Below are positions 40,174 to 48,047 of a stretch of DNA of 64,000 bases, in pieces. Source of the DNA: a virus; the IMG/VR virus record IMGVR_UViG_3300046167_000921, positions 62,001 through 126,000 of that record. One strand, given 5' to 3'. Every line of letters starts with the position of its first letter. Position 1 is the first letter of the stretch. The translations under genes were made by a program, and so were the position numbers. Under the pieces are notes generated by a model. The model made no database searches. It was not told the origin of the DNA and saw only the letters and a list, made by a program, of their open reading frames with translations.

Positions 40174-41850
40174 TTAGAACCTACCGCCGTCTTCCTTCGG
40201 TTTCGAGTACTTCAGGTCGAGGTTTGAGGCAATTTTCTCTAAAACATCTGTGTTCTCAGCCATAGCTCTACCCGCTTCACCATAGACGCCTCGTAGAACT
40301 TCGTTGAATTGAGAATCGTTCAATGTCCACATATCACGCTCCAGCTTCGCTTTTGTAGTTACGGGGTCAACATTGAGCAGTTCTAGGATCACATCTATAT
40401 CAAGCGATCCCTTTTGGTAGAGGTTGAAGAGAGCATCGAATGTGTCTTGATTGTCTCTGAGTCCAAGACGGGTGAAGCTCAGGGTGGGGTGGAGTACGAC
40501 CTCTTCCCCATCTTCATCTTCCTCAATGAAACCCATACGTCTACACATAGGTTTGAGGATGTTCTCCTCGACCATCTCTTGGAGAACTTCCCTCATAAGC
40601 ATATAGCGAGTATTGATGACCTCTAGATTGATTCTATCTCCTGAGTAGCTGGACTCACCAGACAAGAGAGACTCAGTTACACCTAACCCTGCATACATCT
40701 GTCTGTCGGTCATGTCATATTCACCTGAGAGTTCGAGCAGGCGAGAGTCTGCTCCCATCTCTTCCCAACTAACTTGGAAGTTAGCGATGATAGAATAATC
40801 GGGGTCTTGGAGTGCAAGATCGACCTGCTCTCTGAGAGCTTCAACGTCATTTGCATCCATATCCTCTGCATACACAAGGCGGATAGGTGTCATATGCCTA
40901 GAGGCAATGGAGGTCTGAGCTTGCCTTAGCTTGTCCCTATAGACAAGAATGCGGAGACACCTTTCAAGCATAGAGTGTCCTCTGGGTTCATATTGTGATT
41001 TCTTCCTCGCCATGTAGTAGACAAATGAGCCTTCGTCAGGGTCTGTGTTAAGCCTGATGTTCCTGCCCTCTCGTATGGCTTCAACCACATCATCGGGCAT
41101 AGAGTCTACAATCCTTGTAGCGGAGGGGTCTTGTAAGGACGCTCTCTCAACAATGTCTTTTGTCTTGCTATCTGGGATAAGCTCAATGATCTTCTCACTT
41201 GTGAAGGGAAAGCTTTCCATGTGAACTTGCTCTGGAGGTAGGACTCTGATTCCCGTCCAGCCTTTATAGTTCTTTTTGAGCCAGCGGTACGCCCTTTCAT
41301 TTGAGTCTGGATATTCTTCCCACTCGATCACCGCCTCACCTGATTCTTTTAGGACGTTTCGTTCTCGGTGGGTTACTGACTTGGGCATATCTGGGTTGCT
41401 GTCCTCACAGAACACGAAGACCTCACCGAGGAGGTTGTATTCGTGCAGTATTTCTATGAGCCTATGAAGCAGTCCTGTCCTCCTAGACCACTTTTCACAG
41501 AAGCGTAGAGCTTCATTAGCCATGTCTCTATTACGAGATCGGGGCAACCCAAGTCTGATCTTAGAGAGAGGCAACTCTGTGTGTAGGTCTACCGCCTGTC
41601 CTACAAAAGGGTCGGTTCTGTAGAAGAATCTGAAATAGTTACGCTGCTCATCTTGGGATTGGGGTAACTCTAAGAAGTCTGTAGACAGTTCAGGTGAGTA
41701 GAAGTTTCCTCCTGAACCCATCATAGAACCAGAGGTGGTCATTGCGACTTTAACCCTAGACCGCATATCGCTTGGGTCGAGCTTCTTTGTGATCGCTTTA
41801 GACCTACTCTTGACTTTCCCTATTTCTGTGCCGAGATCCTCTTCACTCAT
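40174..41850 (-). CDS. Portal protein
   Basis: A 558-residue protein with the features of large-phage portals. The N-terminal region contains FRFFYRTDPFVGQAVDLHTE. A wing domain has GLLHRLIEILHEYNLLGEVF. A long stem-like helical section (RILVYRDKLRQAQTSIASRH and following) is followed by a clip and crown. Portals form the dodecameric DNA channel at the capsid vertex and dock the terminase. The assignment rests on overall pattern and on phage context. It overlaps the 74-residue gene upstream by ATGA. Confidence 0.78.
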   Translation of the reverse strand: MSEEDLGTEIGKVKSRSKAITKKLDPSDMRSRVKVAMTTSGSMMGSGGNFYSPELSTDFLELPQSQDEQRNYFRFFYRTDPFVGQAVDLHTELPLSKIRLGLPRSRNRDMANEALRFCEKWSRRTGLLHRLIEILHEYNLLGEVFVFCEDSNPDMPKSVTHRERNVLKESGEAVIEWEEYPDSNERAYRWLKKNYKGWTGIRVLPPEQVHMESFPFTSEKIIELIPDSKTKDIVERASLQDPSATRIVDSMPDDVVEAIREGRNIRLNTDPDEGSFVYYMARKKSQYEPRGHSMLERCLRILVYRDKLRQAQTSIASRHMTPIRLVYAEDMDANDVEALREQVDLALQDPDYSIIANFQVSWEEMGADSRLLELSGEYDMTDRQMYAGLGVTESLLSGESSYSGDRINLEVINTRYMLMREVLQEMVEENILKPMCRRMGFIEEDEDGEEVVLHPTLSFTRLGLRDNQDTFDALFNLYQKGSLDIDVILELLNVDPVTTKAKLERDMWTLNDSQFNEVLRGVYGEAGRAMAENTDVLEKIASNLDLKYSKPKEDGGRF

Positions 41851-42071
41851 TTCGTACTCCTCTTGACGACGGCTTTGGCAACCTTCTTCAGTAAGGCGAT
41901 GTTCTTCGGGTCGCCGTCAAAGAATAATACCCACGACCCCCCCATATGGGAGAAAACTGAGCTGATATGTTCCATCATCTTCCTAGAAGGCTTACTAAGC
42001 TTATGGTGTCTCGCTAGGATATAGGAGATGACCCTAAGGTCTGCTCTTTCATTATCTCTGAAGTGACTCAT
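41847..42071 (-). CDS. Small unrecognised protein (74 aa), portal operon
   Basis: Begins MSHFRDNERADLRVISYILA and contains SVFSHMGGSWVLFFDGDPKN. It is coupled to the portal start by an ATGA overlap. It is basic and helical. Possible portal or scaffold chaperone by position only. AAAAGGAG precedes the ATG. Confidence 0.6.
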   Translation of the reverse strand: MSHFRDNERADLRVISYILARHHKLSKPSRKMMEHISSVFSHMGGSWVLFFDGDPKNIALLKKVAKAVVKRSTK

Positions 42072-42108
42072 CTACTTTCTCCTTTTTTGGTGAGGTGCTA
42101 TAGATAAG

Positions 42109-42372
42109 CTATCGCTTGATATAAACCCCATGCCTGATTTTGCTCAAGATATCAAGCCTTTTCATCGTCGCAAGCTCCTGCCTAACAGCAGTTTTGAGCT
42201 TGACTCTTTCATTTGAGCTTAACTCAATGGAGGTGGTCACTTCCCCCCTTGTTAGTGAATACTCTTCACCGAGACCATATACGCTTATGACGTGGTTTAG
42301 GCAATCTTCTATGGTCGCTTGCTCTTTTAGGAAAGTCAACAAGGCTTCTCTTATAGAGGGGCGACTAAGCAT
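42109..42372 (-). CDS. Winged-helix-like small protein (87 aa)
   Basis: The start is set at 42372 (MLSRPSIREALLTFLKEQAT), overlapping the stop of the zinc-finger gene, with AGGATACACG upstream. The arrangement of helices followed by LATMKRLDILSKIRHGVYIK resembles a winged-helix or replication-initiator-type wHTH, but no family match is certain. The stop lies in CGATAG, part of a short inverted repeat like those after the pentapeptide genes. Confidence 0.55.
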   Translation of the reverse strand: MLSRPSIREALLTFLKEQATIEDCLNHVISVYGLGEEYSLTRGEVTTSIELSSNERVKLKTAVRQELATMKRLDILSKIRHGVYIKR

Positions 42373-42874
42373 CGTGTATCCTATTGTATAGTTTGAGCCA
42401 TTGACTTTCTTTTGAGTCAATGGAAGAAAGCATATTGAAAGCTTCCCATAATCTGAGAGAATTGTCGAGATCAATGTCTTTGGTCTTGGATCTGAGAAGC
42501 CTCTCAGTCCTTGTCGTTATAATGGATAGGCTATCTACAACAGGTTCGTCTTTAAAATGGTCTTCACTTGATGCTTTAGAGTAAACCCACACGGGGAGGT
42601 CGTACTTTACCTCTAAAGCTTTGCAGGCTTGGCTGAAACGCACTCCTTCAATTTCCATGACAGTGGAGATAGCATCTCTTGTTTTACCGCAAGCGAAGCA
42701 GTACCATGAGTTTGAATCGGGGTAGGCTCTTGCGGAAGGTGAATTATCTGACCCGTCGCCGTGCAGGTTACATCTGAATTGTTGTTCTCTCGGAGAGTCT
42801 ACAACATCGTAGTTGTAGGAGTGTAAAACAGAGAATATAGAGACCTTCTCCTTAATTCTTTCGGATCTTTTCAC
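42365..42874 (-). CDS. Orphan CHC2 (DnaG-type) zinc-finger protein
   Basis: The start is set at the GTG at 42874 (KRSERIKEKVSIFSVLHSYN), preceded by GAGGAGG; the open frame to 42901 is longer. The N-terminal ~90 residues match the primase zinc domain: CNLHGDGSDNSPSARAYPD then WYCFACGKTRDAISTVMEIE, giving the C-x2-H ... C-x2-C pattern. There is no TOPRIM or helicase domain; the remaining ~80 residues are unrecognised helices. It sits in the portal operon, an odd place for a priming protein. Confidence 0.75.
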   Translation of the reverse strand: MKRSERIKEKVSIFSVLHSYNYDVVDSPREQQFRCNLHGDGSDNSPSARAYPDSNSWYCFACGKTRDAISTVMEIEGVRFSQACKALEVKYDLPVWVYSKASSEDHFKDEPVVDSLSIITTRTERLLRSKTKDIDLDNSLRLWEAFNMLSSIDSKESQWLKLYNRIHDA

Positions 42875-43027
42875 TAATGCCTCCTCAGGCGGTTTCCCCA
42901 CACTATTTCGATGGGGTATAAGGGCTTCTAAGTAGTCGCGTCTTTATTATTGTAATGTACGATATACATCCTGATATCCCTTTTATACATCTCGCCAGAT
43001 GAAGCAGTATTATATTAGGAGGCTTTC

Positions 43028-44377
43028 GTGGCTAGTAAAAACGTGCCTGTTGACAAAAAACTCTGGAGTCAGATTCAATCTCTAGCTAAAGGTGAGAGAA
43101 AGTCACCAGTTACCAAAGGTGGAGAGACTGCAAACCCTGTTAATGGGGGTGCGGGCTTTAAGGTCTTTCCGTCTGCTTACGCTAACGGTTGGGCTCTTGC
43201 TCAGTATAAGAGGCTTGGAGGCAAATGGAAGAAAGAGGCGTCTTCCAAAGGCAAGCTAGTTCTTCTAGGGAGAGACTCGGGAGCTATGGTGTACTCTTTC
43301 TACTTCCTCCGTCTCTCACAAGACTACTTCTATCATTACACTTACAAAGATAGAGCTGAAGAAATCTTAGAAGATGGATACCTTCGACCAAATTTCTATA
43401 CCGACCAAGCAGGGGCTGTTGGAGTATTTGCAATATCTGGGACATATGGTCAAGAGGTGACTCGCGTGCAATTGAGCGGGACACGCAAACACCATATGGG
43501 CAATATCGTTGCTATTAAATTCAAGACTAGGACTCTCCCTAAGTACGGCTTTGTGGAAGAAGTAATTTGGGATAAGCCCGTGAAGCTAAGAGACGTAGAA
43601 GTTGTGCCTGTTTCAGAGGTGCTACAAGATCTCAAGTCTAATGCGGACATAGGAAGTCAGTCCAAAGTCTACTACGACCTTAAGAAAGCCATACAGGTGA
43701 AGAAAGAAGTGCAAGAAGGTAAGAAAGCTTCTCACGGGAAGCCTCGTAAGTGGGATGAGAGGCATTGTAAATCTAAGACTTGTGGCGAGATGGGCTTCTC
43801 TGAAAAGGCGTCTTGCAAACCCTATAAGGATTGTTATCGGAAAAACGCATCTGGTATGATACCCCCACCTCCCCGTACTCGCGATCTCATGTCTCAACTC
43901 CCTAAGATTTCCTATCAATATGAAAACAGGTACAATAATAAGGGAATTCAACCCTACCTTGACCGCTGTTATTGGATGGTTTTTGACGGCGTATTAACAA
44001 GTCGTGGATACCCGAGCCAAGCACCTGAGATCAAGGGTCTGGGCGAGAGTCTAGCCCCCTTGATCTCATCTTTAAAAGAACACTTCAACCTCTTAAGACC
44101 AGAGCAGTTTGCCAAGTTGAATGGAGTTCCTTTTAAATGCGATTACCTAGAAACAGCACAAACACCTTCTTATCCCTCTGGGCATACGACCCAAGCGTAT
44201 TACATAGCTCACAAGTTGTCTGACAGATACCCTCACCTCAAGTCTGAGTTTTTCTCCGTCGCTAAGATGGTGGCGGAGTCTCGAGTTGATCGGGGGGTTC
44301 ACTTTTTCTCGGATAACGAGGCGGGGGTTCAGTTAGCTGAGAAGTTACATACCAGAGATCAGAAAAGCTTTAACTAG
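43028..44377 (+). CDS. Multidomain ART-like / PAP2 phosphatase fusion protein
   Basis: A 449-residue protein with a GTG start behind TTAGGAGG. Residues ~1-70 contain FKVFPSAYANGWALAQYKRL, like DUF5872-type phage domains. Residues ~100-205 begin YHYTYKDRAEEILEDGYLRP, resembling the HYT...IL-GxLxP start of ADP-ribosyltransferase folds. Residues ~240-275 are a cysteine-rich patch (CKSKTCGEMGFSEKASC). The C-terminus has all three PAP2 motifs: KEHFNLLRP (~350), PSGH (383-386) and SRVDRGVHFFSD (418-429). PAP2 phosphatase chemistry is well supported; ADP-ribosylation is inference. Confidence 0.72.
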   Translation: MASKNVPVDKKLWSQIQSLAKGERKSPVTKGGETANPVNGGAGFKVFPSAYANGWALAQYKRLGGKWKKEASSKGKLVLLGRDSGAMVYSFYFLRLSQDYFYHYTYKDRAEEILEDGYLRPNFYTDQAGAVGVFAISGTYGQEVTRVQLSGTRKHHMGNIVAIKFKTRTLPKYGFVEEVIWDKPVKLRDVEVVPVSEVLQDLKSNADIGSQSKVYYDLKKAIQVKKEVQEGKKASHGKPRKWDERHCKSKTCGEMGFSEKASCKPYKDCYRKNASGMIPPPPRTRDLMSQLPKISYQYENRYNNKGIQPYLDRCYWMVFDGVLTSRGYPSQAPEIKGLGESLAPLISSLKEHFNLLRPEQFAKLNGVPFKCDYLETAQTPSYPSGHTTQAYYIAHKLSDRYPHLKSEFFSVAKMVAESRVDRGVHFFSDNEAGVQLAEKLHTRDQKSFN

Positions 44378-44428
44378 TTCGCTCCCTTATAGTTTTTTAA
44401 TGGCTTACTTCAAACATAGGAGGTAGTC

Positions 44429-46351
44429 ATGTCACGAAAAGCTGTTAAAAGAGATGACCCCAAGCTCAAAAACACGGGCAAAGGCGGTCTAGATACTTGG
44501 TTCTCTGGTCATGGTGGAGGCAAACCCGATGAGAGAGCCACTTGGGGCGATTGGGTGGCGATCACCCCCGTAAAGCACACCATCGAGAAAGAAGACGGTA
44601 AGAAGAAAACTTATGAACCAGGTGACATTGTTGGCCCATGTGGGATATCTAGTGAACCAGAGTGGTCATCCCTTACAGGAAAAGGTAAAAAGCCACTCAA
44701 GTGTATGCCAAGAGAGAAGGCACATAAAATGCCCAAAAAAGACAGAGCTCAACTCGCGAAGAACAAGAGGAAGCAGGAGAATAAGAGCAAAGGTAAAAAG
44801 CCTGTTAACACTCCTACTTTCTCTGAAGAGGCAAAAGAGATTAAGAAATCCGCGTCGAGGGTCGCTTCGAGATACTTGAGGTCGGACTTCTATAGACAAG
44901 TATCTCCCCCAGACGAGCTTTCAAGCCTATCCCAAGGTACGCCCGCCCATAGAACAGAGGACTCTAGACCACAAAGTAGTAGTCTCCCTAACGGAGACTT
45001 CGCAAGGGATATAGGTAGACCTTCTCCTGACTCTCCTTCTTTGAAGCACAGAGACCTGCAGGATCAGCCTAAACCATCGAGTGGGCTTGATCTTGGATAC
45101 GTGCATGATAGCGGGTCTGGCTCTGCGAGAGTAATACCTTATAATTCTGGCTTCTCAAACAACTCGTCGCCCAACAGAAAAGCTTCTCTTTCTAGGGACA
45201 TGGAAACCGCGATCTACGAGTCTTTTTTTGGGTGGTATGATATACCTGTAAAAGGCAAAACGTCCACTAACGGCATGAAGCTGTCTGTATTAGGTAAGAC
45301 CCTAGAGGATATCTACAAGGCATATGGTCTTGTAGGGGGTTATCTTAAAAAAAATCGCATTGGTCATAAGGTGGCGACTCGCAGAAGGGTAGAGGAGGCT
45401 CGATCTCCGCAAAACCGCAAGATCCTCACCATCTACATACCCGACGGGGAAGAATGGCGTGGTATTGCAGAAGAGGTATCTCAACTCCTACATAAGGGTC
45501 GGTATGTGGGTTGGCAGAATATTCCAACTCCCCCTCTTTACCAACATTATGCCAACGCTGTATTTTACAGGAATGATAGGGATTCATCAGGTGCGTATAT
45601 CCCTACCCGCAGATCCGCAGGTTCGCAACCCGCACAAGATTTAGGCGGGGTCAGCACTTGGGTGACTAAAAACAGGCAAGACCAAATTAACCGAAACACC
45701 GAACCTCTGAAGACAAGACCAGATTACGGTGATGGCTCTCCTGATCGAGCCCGAGTCTTGCCCCTCCCAGACGGACACCCGAAAGGAAGGGACGAGATAC
45801 GGCAAGGCCCTGGGGTTATGAACACACCCCCTAGCTCATCGGGTCAAGGTTTGGCAAATAGACCTCCCAAGAACCCTAATTCTATCTCTGAGAAGCCTCT
45901 CCATCAAAGACCTCGATCTAGTGGCATTCCAGGAGATCAATACGGACACCCTTACATAGATCAGTCCGCTTCAACAGGCCTGAGGAGACGTGGTGTTCAC
46001 ATGAAGCAGGTTAAGATGGAAGTGGAAGAGATTTGGGACGTTGACGCTGACGGTAACCTTATTAAGGTCGGTCTTAAGTCTGTTCTCCCTCCAAGGGTGA
46101 GGCAAAGAGAGCAAAGGGGCGAGGTCAAAAGAAAAACTAAGATAGACCACAAGAGGAAGACTACTGCCGAGAAAGCTAGGGATTCCCTTAAAGCGAAGAG
46201 GCGATACAAAAGAAACCCTAGTAGACACATCCGATATCAAGAAAGACGCAGGAAAACACCTAGTCTTTTTAAACGCATGCCATCAGGGGGAGTGTCTTCT
46301 CAAAAACAAGTTCAAGACCGAGACAAAAAAACAAGGGAGAAAAGAAAATGA
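44429..46351 (+). CDS. Basic, low-complexity multidomain protein (640 aa)
   Basis: The N-terminal ~115 residues contain GKGGLDTWFSGHGGGKPDE and ATWGDWVAITPVKHT, like a small DUF6321-type domain seen in phage proteins (recollection). KKSASRVASRYLRSDFYR follows near 140, a motif shared with other proteins here. Long serine/proline-rich linkers flank a compact domain (~255-385, ETAIYESFFGWYDIPVKGKT). The C-terminus is extremely basic (KRRYKRNPSRHIRYQERRRK), suited to DNA or RNA binding. It may be a packaged nucleoid-like protein. It overlaps the Dps-like gene by ATGA. Confidence 0.65.
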   Translation: MSRKAVKRDDPKLKNTGKGGLDTWFSGHGGGKPDERATWGDWVAITPVKHTIEKEDGKKKTYEPGDIVGPCGISSEPEWSSLTGKGKKPLKCMPREKAHKMPKKDRAQLAKNKRKQENKSKGKKPVNTPTFSEEAKEIKKSASRVASRYLRSDFYRQVSPPDELSSLSQGTPAHRTEDSRPQSSSLPNGDFARDIGRPSPDSPSLKHRDLQDQPKPSSGLDLGYVHDSGSGSARVIPYNSGFSNNSSPNRKASLSRDMETAIYESFFGWYDIPVKGKTSTNGMKLSVLGKTLEDIYKAYGLVGGYLKKNRIGHKVATRRRVEEARSPQNRKILTIYIPDGEEWRGIAEEVSQLLHKGRYVGWQNIPTPPLYQHYANAVFYRNDRDSSGAYIPTRRSAGSQPAQDLGGVSTWVTKNRQDQINRNTEPLKTRPDYGDGSPDRARVLPLPDGHPKGRDEIRQGPGVMNTPPSSSGQGLANRPPKNPNSISEKPLHQRPRSSGIPGDQYGHPYIDQSASTGLRRRGVHMKQVKMEVEEIWDVDADGNLIKVGLKSVLPPRVRQREQRGEVKRKTKIDHKRKTTAEKARDSLKAKRRYKRNPSRHIRYQERRRKTPSLFKRMPSGGVSSQKQVQDRDKKTREKRK

Positions 46352-46950
46352 ACAACCTCAAAGTACTGCAGTTACTTTTAGTGGCACTCCGCTCAGCCCA
46401 TTGGTCGCATTGGACGAGCCATTGGCAAGTTAAGGGTTCTTCTTTTTATGGAGACCATGAACTCATGGAGAGGTTATATGCGGGCTTAGTTGATGAAATT
46501 GATACCTTAGCAGAGAAGATCGTATCTAACTTTGGCTCAGATTCTGTCAACCCTGTAGAACAAGCCCAAGCTATGGCTAATGTCATGATGCCTGTTGCAG
46601 AAGATAGGTCGAACCAGAGTCCGCTTGAGCGAGCTTTGTTTGTCGAGGACGCCCTCCAGATCTTCTTCAAAGCAGCTTACAACTACCTGAAGAAGAGCGG
46701 TTTTTTAACGCTGGGTATGGATGATTTCATCATGTCAATGGCGAACAACCATGAAACCAACCTATACTTGCTCAGGCAAAGACTCAATAAAAACCCTTCA
46801 AAGACAGCCTTCAATAAGTACAACCCCACGGAGCTAGTTGGCCAGCTTTTAAAAGTATTAAGCAGTCATGGTCTCCATGAGGCATACGAACACATAAAGA
46901 GACACAAGGTTCCTCAAGTTGTTGATGACGCTTGGGTTAACCGAGATTAA
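46348..46950 (+). CDS. Dps/ferritin-like protein
   Basis: A 200-residue four-helix protein. Helix A has RSAHWSHWTSHWQVKGSSFY followed by GDHELMERLYAGLVDEIDTL and AEKIV, the His/Asp/Glu ferroxidase arrangement of Dps proteins. Later helices contain DDFIMSMANNHETNLYLLRQ. Dps proteins bind or sequester iron and protect DNA. Phage copies are rare but known. It is coupled to the basic 640-residue protein, so the pair might compact or protect DNA. Length is close to the family norm plus a short tail. Confidence 0.75.
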   Translation: MNNLKVLQLLLVALRSAHWSHWTSHWQVKGSSFYGDHELMERLYAGLVDEIDTLAEKIVSNFGSDSVNPVEQAQAMANVMMPVAEDRSNQSPLERALFVEDALQIFFKAAYNYLKKSGFLTLGMDDFIMSMANNHETNLYLLRQRLNKNPSKTAFNKYNPTELVGQLLKVLSSHGLHEAYEHIKRHKVPQVVDDAWVNRD

Positions 46951-47028
46951 AAAACTTTTCGTGACTGCCCTCTTTTTTGATAATACTTAACATAAGTAAT
47001 CAATCTAGTTAAAAAAGGCACGTTGAAA

Positions 47029-47553
47029 ATGAAAAGAAAAATTGTTGAAGTAAAAGTTGAATTGGCCAAGTTCATGACTCACTTATTGGCTCCGTTCTAC
47101 GGCAAGCCTCAGGATGAGGACGGCAACGCCCTGCCAAGCAAGCGAGAGAAGAGCTGGTCGTTCTCACTGCACAACGCAAAGAACAACACGCATCTCACCT
47201 TCACGGCAACTCGAGCAAGGGGCGAGTACGAGAGTGACCCTGTTAAGGTTAGCCTCTCATGCACCAACTATGATCGTGTGATCGCCACAGTAGGGAAGAA
47301 CGCCTTCACTCCAGAATTGGCATACACCGACCATGAGAAGTTGGGGCTTGAAACCTTGAAGTGGGTCGTCGATGCCTCGAACGAGGGTTGGGATTGCCCT
47401 GATCACATTCGGGTCATGGCGGAGAGTCGTTGTGCGAGGTGTAGACTCGCACTTACCAACCCGACATCTGTCGAGTGGTTCTTCGGACCTACTTGCCGAA
47501 AGCGTGTAGGTATCGTGGCGACTAACTCAAAGACTGCAAAAGCAAAAAAGTAG
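47029..47553 (+). CDS. DUF6011-like zinc-binding protein
   Basis: The start is set at the ATG at 47029 (MKRKIVEVKVELAKFMTHLL); a TTG 6 nt earlier is possible. The C-terminus CARCRLALTNPTSVEWFFGP followed by TCRKRVG is the CxxC...C pattern of the small DUF6011-type zinc domain. The N-terminal ~110 residues form an unrecognised, beta-rich domain. A short GACCCC-TAT-GGGGTC terminator-like hairpin follows 10 nt after the stop. Confidence 0.7.
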   Translation: MKRKIVEVKVELAKFMTHLLAPFYGKPQDEDGNALPSKREKSWSFSLHNAKNNTHLTFTATRARGEYESDPVKVSLSCTNYDRVIATVGKNAFTPELAYTDHEKLGLETLKWVVDASNEGWDCPDHIRVMAESRCARCRLALTNPTSVEWFFGPTCRKRVGIVATNSKTAKAKK

Positions 47554-47562
47554 TTCTGCTTT

Positions 47563-47580
47563 GACCCCTATGGGGTCTTT
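47563..47580 (+). terminator. Short terminator-like hairpin after the zinc-protein gene
   Basis: A 6-bp GACCCC/GGGGTC stem with a TAT loop is followed by TTT, 9 nt after the stop of the gene ending at 47553. It is compact and GC-rich; the U-tract is short, so efficiency is uncertain. Confidence 0.5.
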
Positions 47581-47820
47581 AGAGGGACTCACCCTCGTCG
47601 CATTGTTGCCTTGATCCCTCATCTGGTGAGGTGAGTTCTTTATATGCTCCATAGAAATACGGGGCATACCCCAAGATTAATATGGACGTGTACAGGTAGG
47701 TCATAATGCACCTCAATCTTCGGAGGCTGAGAGAAGAGGTGCATATACCTGACTTTTTCTTTAGGGTAAAGAAAAAAAAACCGAGACCCTCAAACTTATT
47801 GATAATATAAGTATAGTTAG

Positions 47821-47845
47821 TTTAGTTTAGTTTAGTTTAGTTTAG
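47821..47845 (+). repeat. TTTAG pentanucleotide tandem repeat (5 copies)
   Basis: Five exact TTTAG units run directly into the ribosome site (TTAGGAG) of the small peptide gene at 47859. Slippage here would alter promoter-to-SD spacing, so it may act as a phase-variable leader. Confidence 0.9.
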
Positions 47846-47858
47846 TTAGGAGCACAGC

Positions 47859-47939
47859 ATGAGCATCGGAATTCTCAGCCTCGTTTTCTACGCCACCCTT
47901 CTCGGGATCGCTCTCGCAGATGCGGATTTATCGGCTTAA
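47859..47939 (+). CDS. 26-residue hydrophobic peptide
   Basis: ATG at 47859 preceded by AGGAGCACAGC encodes MSIGILSLVFYATLLGIAL followed by ADADLSA. The peptide is a single hydrophobic helix with a polar end, reminiscent of type I toxin or small membrane peptides. It has a promoter-like stretch upstream, an A-rich trailer and a strong terminator at 48005, so it forms its own transcription unit. It is too short for family recognition; coding is supported by context only. Confidence 0.5.
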   Translation: MSIGILSLVFYATLLGIALADADLSA

Positions 47940-48004
47940 AAAAAATAAAAAAAAAGAAAAGAAAAGAAAACGAGCAAACTTCCTGTGGGGGGAGTTTTAA
48001 GAAG

Positions 48005-48032
48005 ACCCAGACTTTATAGTCTGGGTTTTTTT
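48005..48032 (+). terminator. Strong intrinsic terminator
   Basis: A 9-bp stem ACCCAGACT (48005-48013) with AGTCTGGGT (48018-48026), a 4-nt loop and a following run of seven T. It ends the rightward transcription from the 43028-47939 block before the convergent terminase gene. Confidence 0.92.
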
Positions 48033-48047
48033 ATGCCTTCTGGCAAG

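Larger units (their letters stand above)
47554..47858 (+). ncRNA. Structured 5' region with five hairpins upstream of a small peptide gene
   Basis: Visible pairings are 47563-47577 (GACCCC/GGGGTC, with following TTT, probably terminating the upstream gene), 47587-47593 with 47630-47636, 47644-47650 with 47661-47667 (one wobble), 47706-47714 with 47736-47744 (9 bp, extended by further pairs), and 47754-47763 with 47767-47776 (10 bp). No protein gene is evident before 47859. A GATAATATAAG promoter-like stretch lies at 47801-47811. Functional RNA is inference. Confidence 0.45.
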
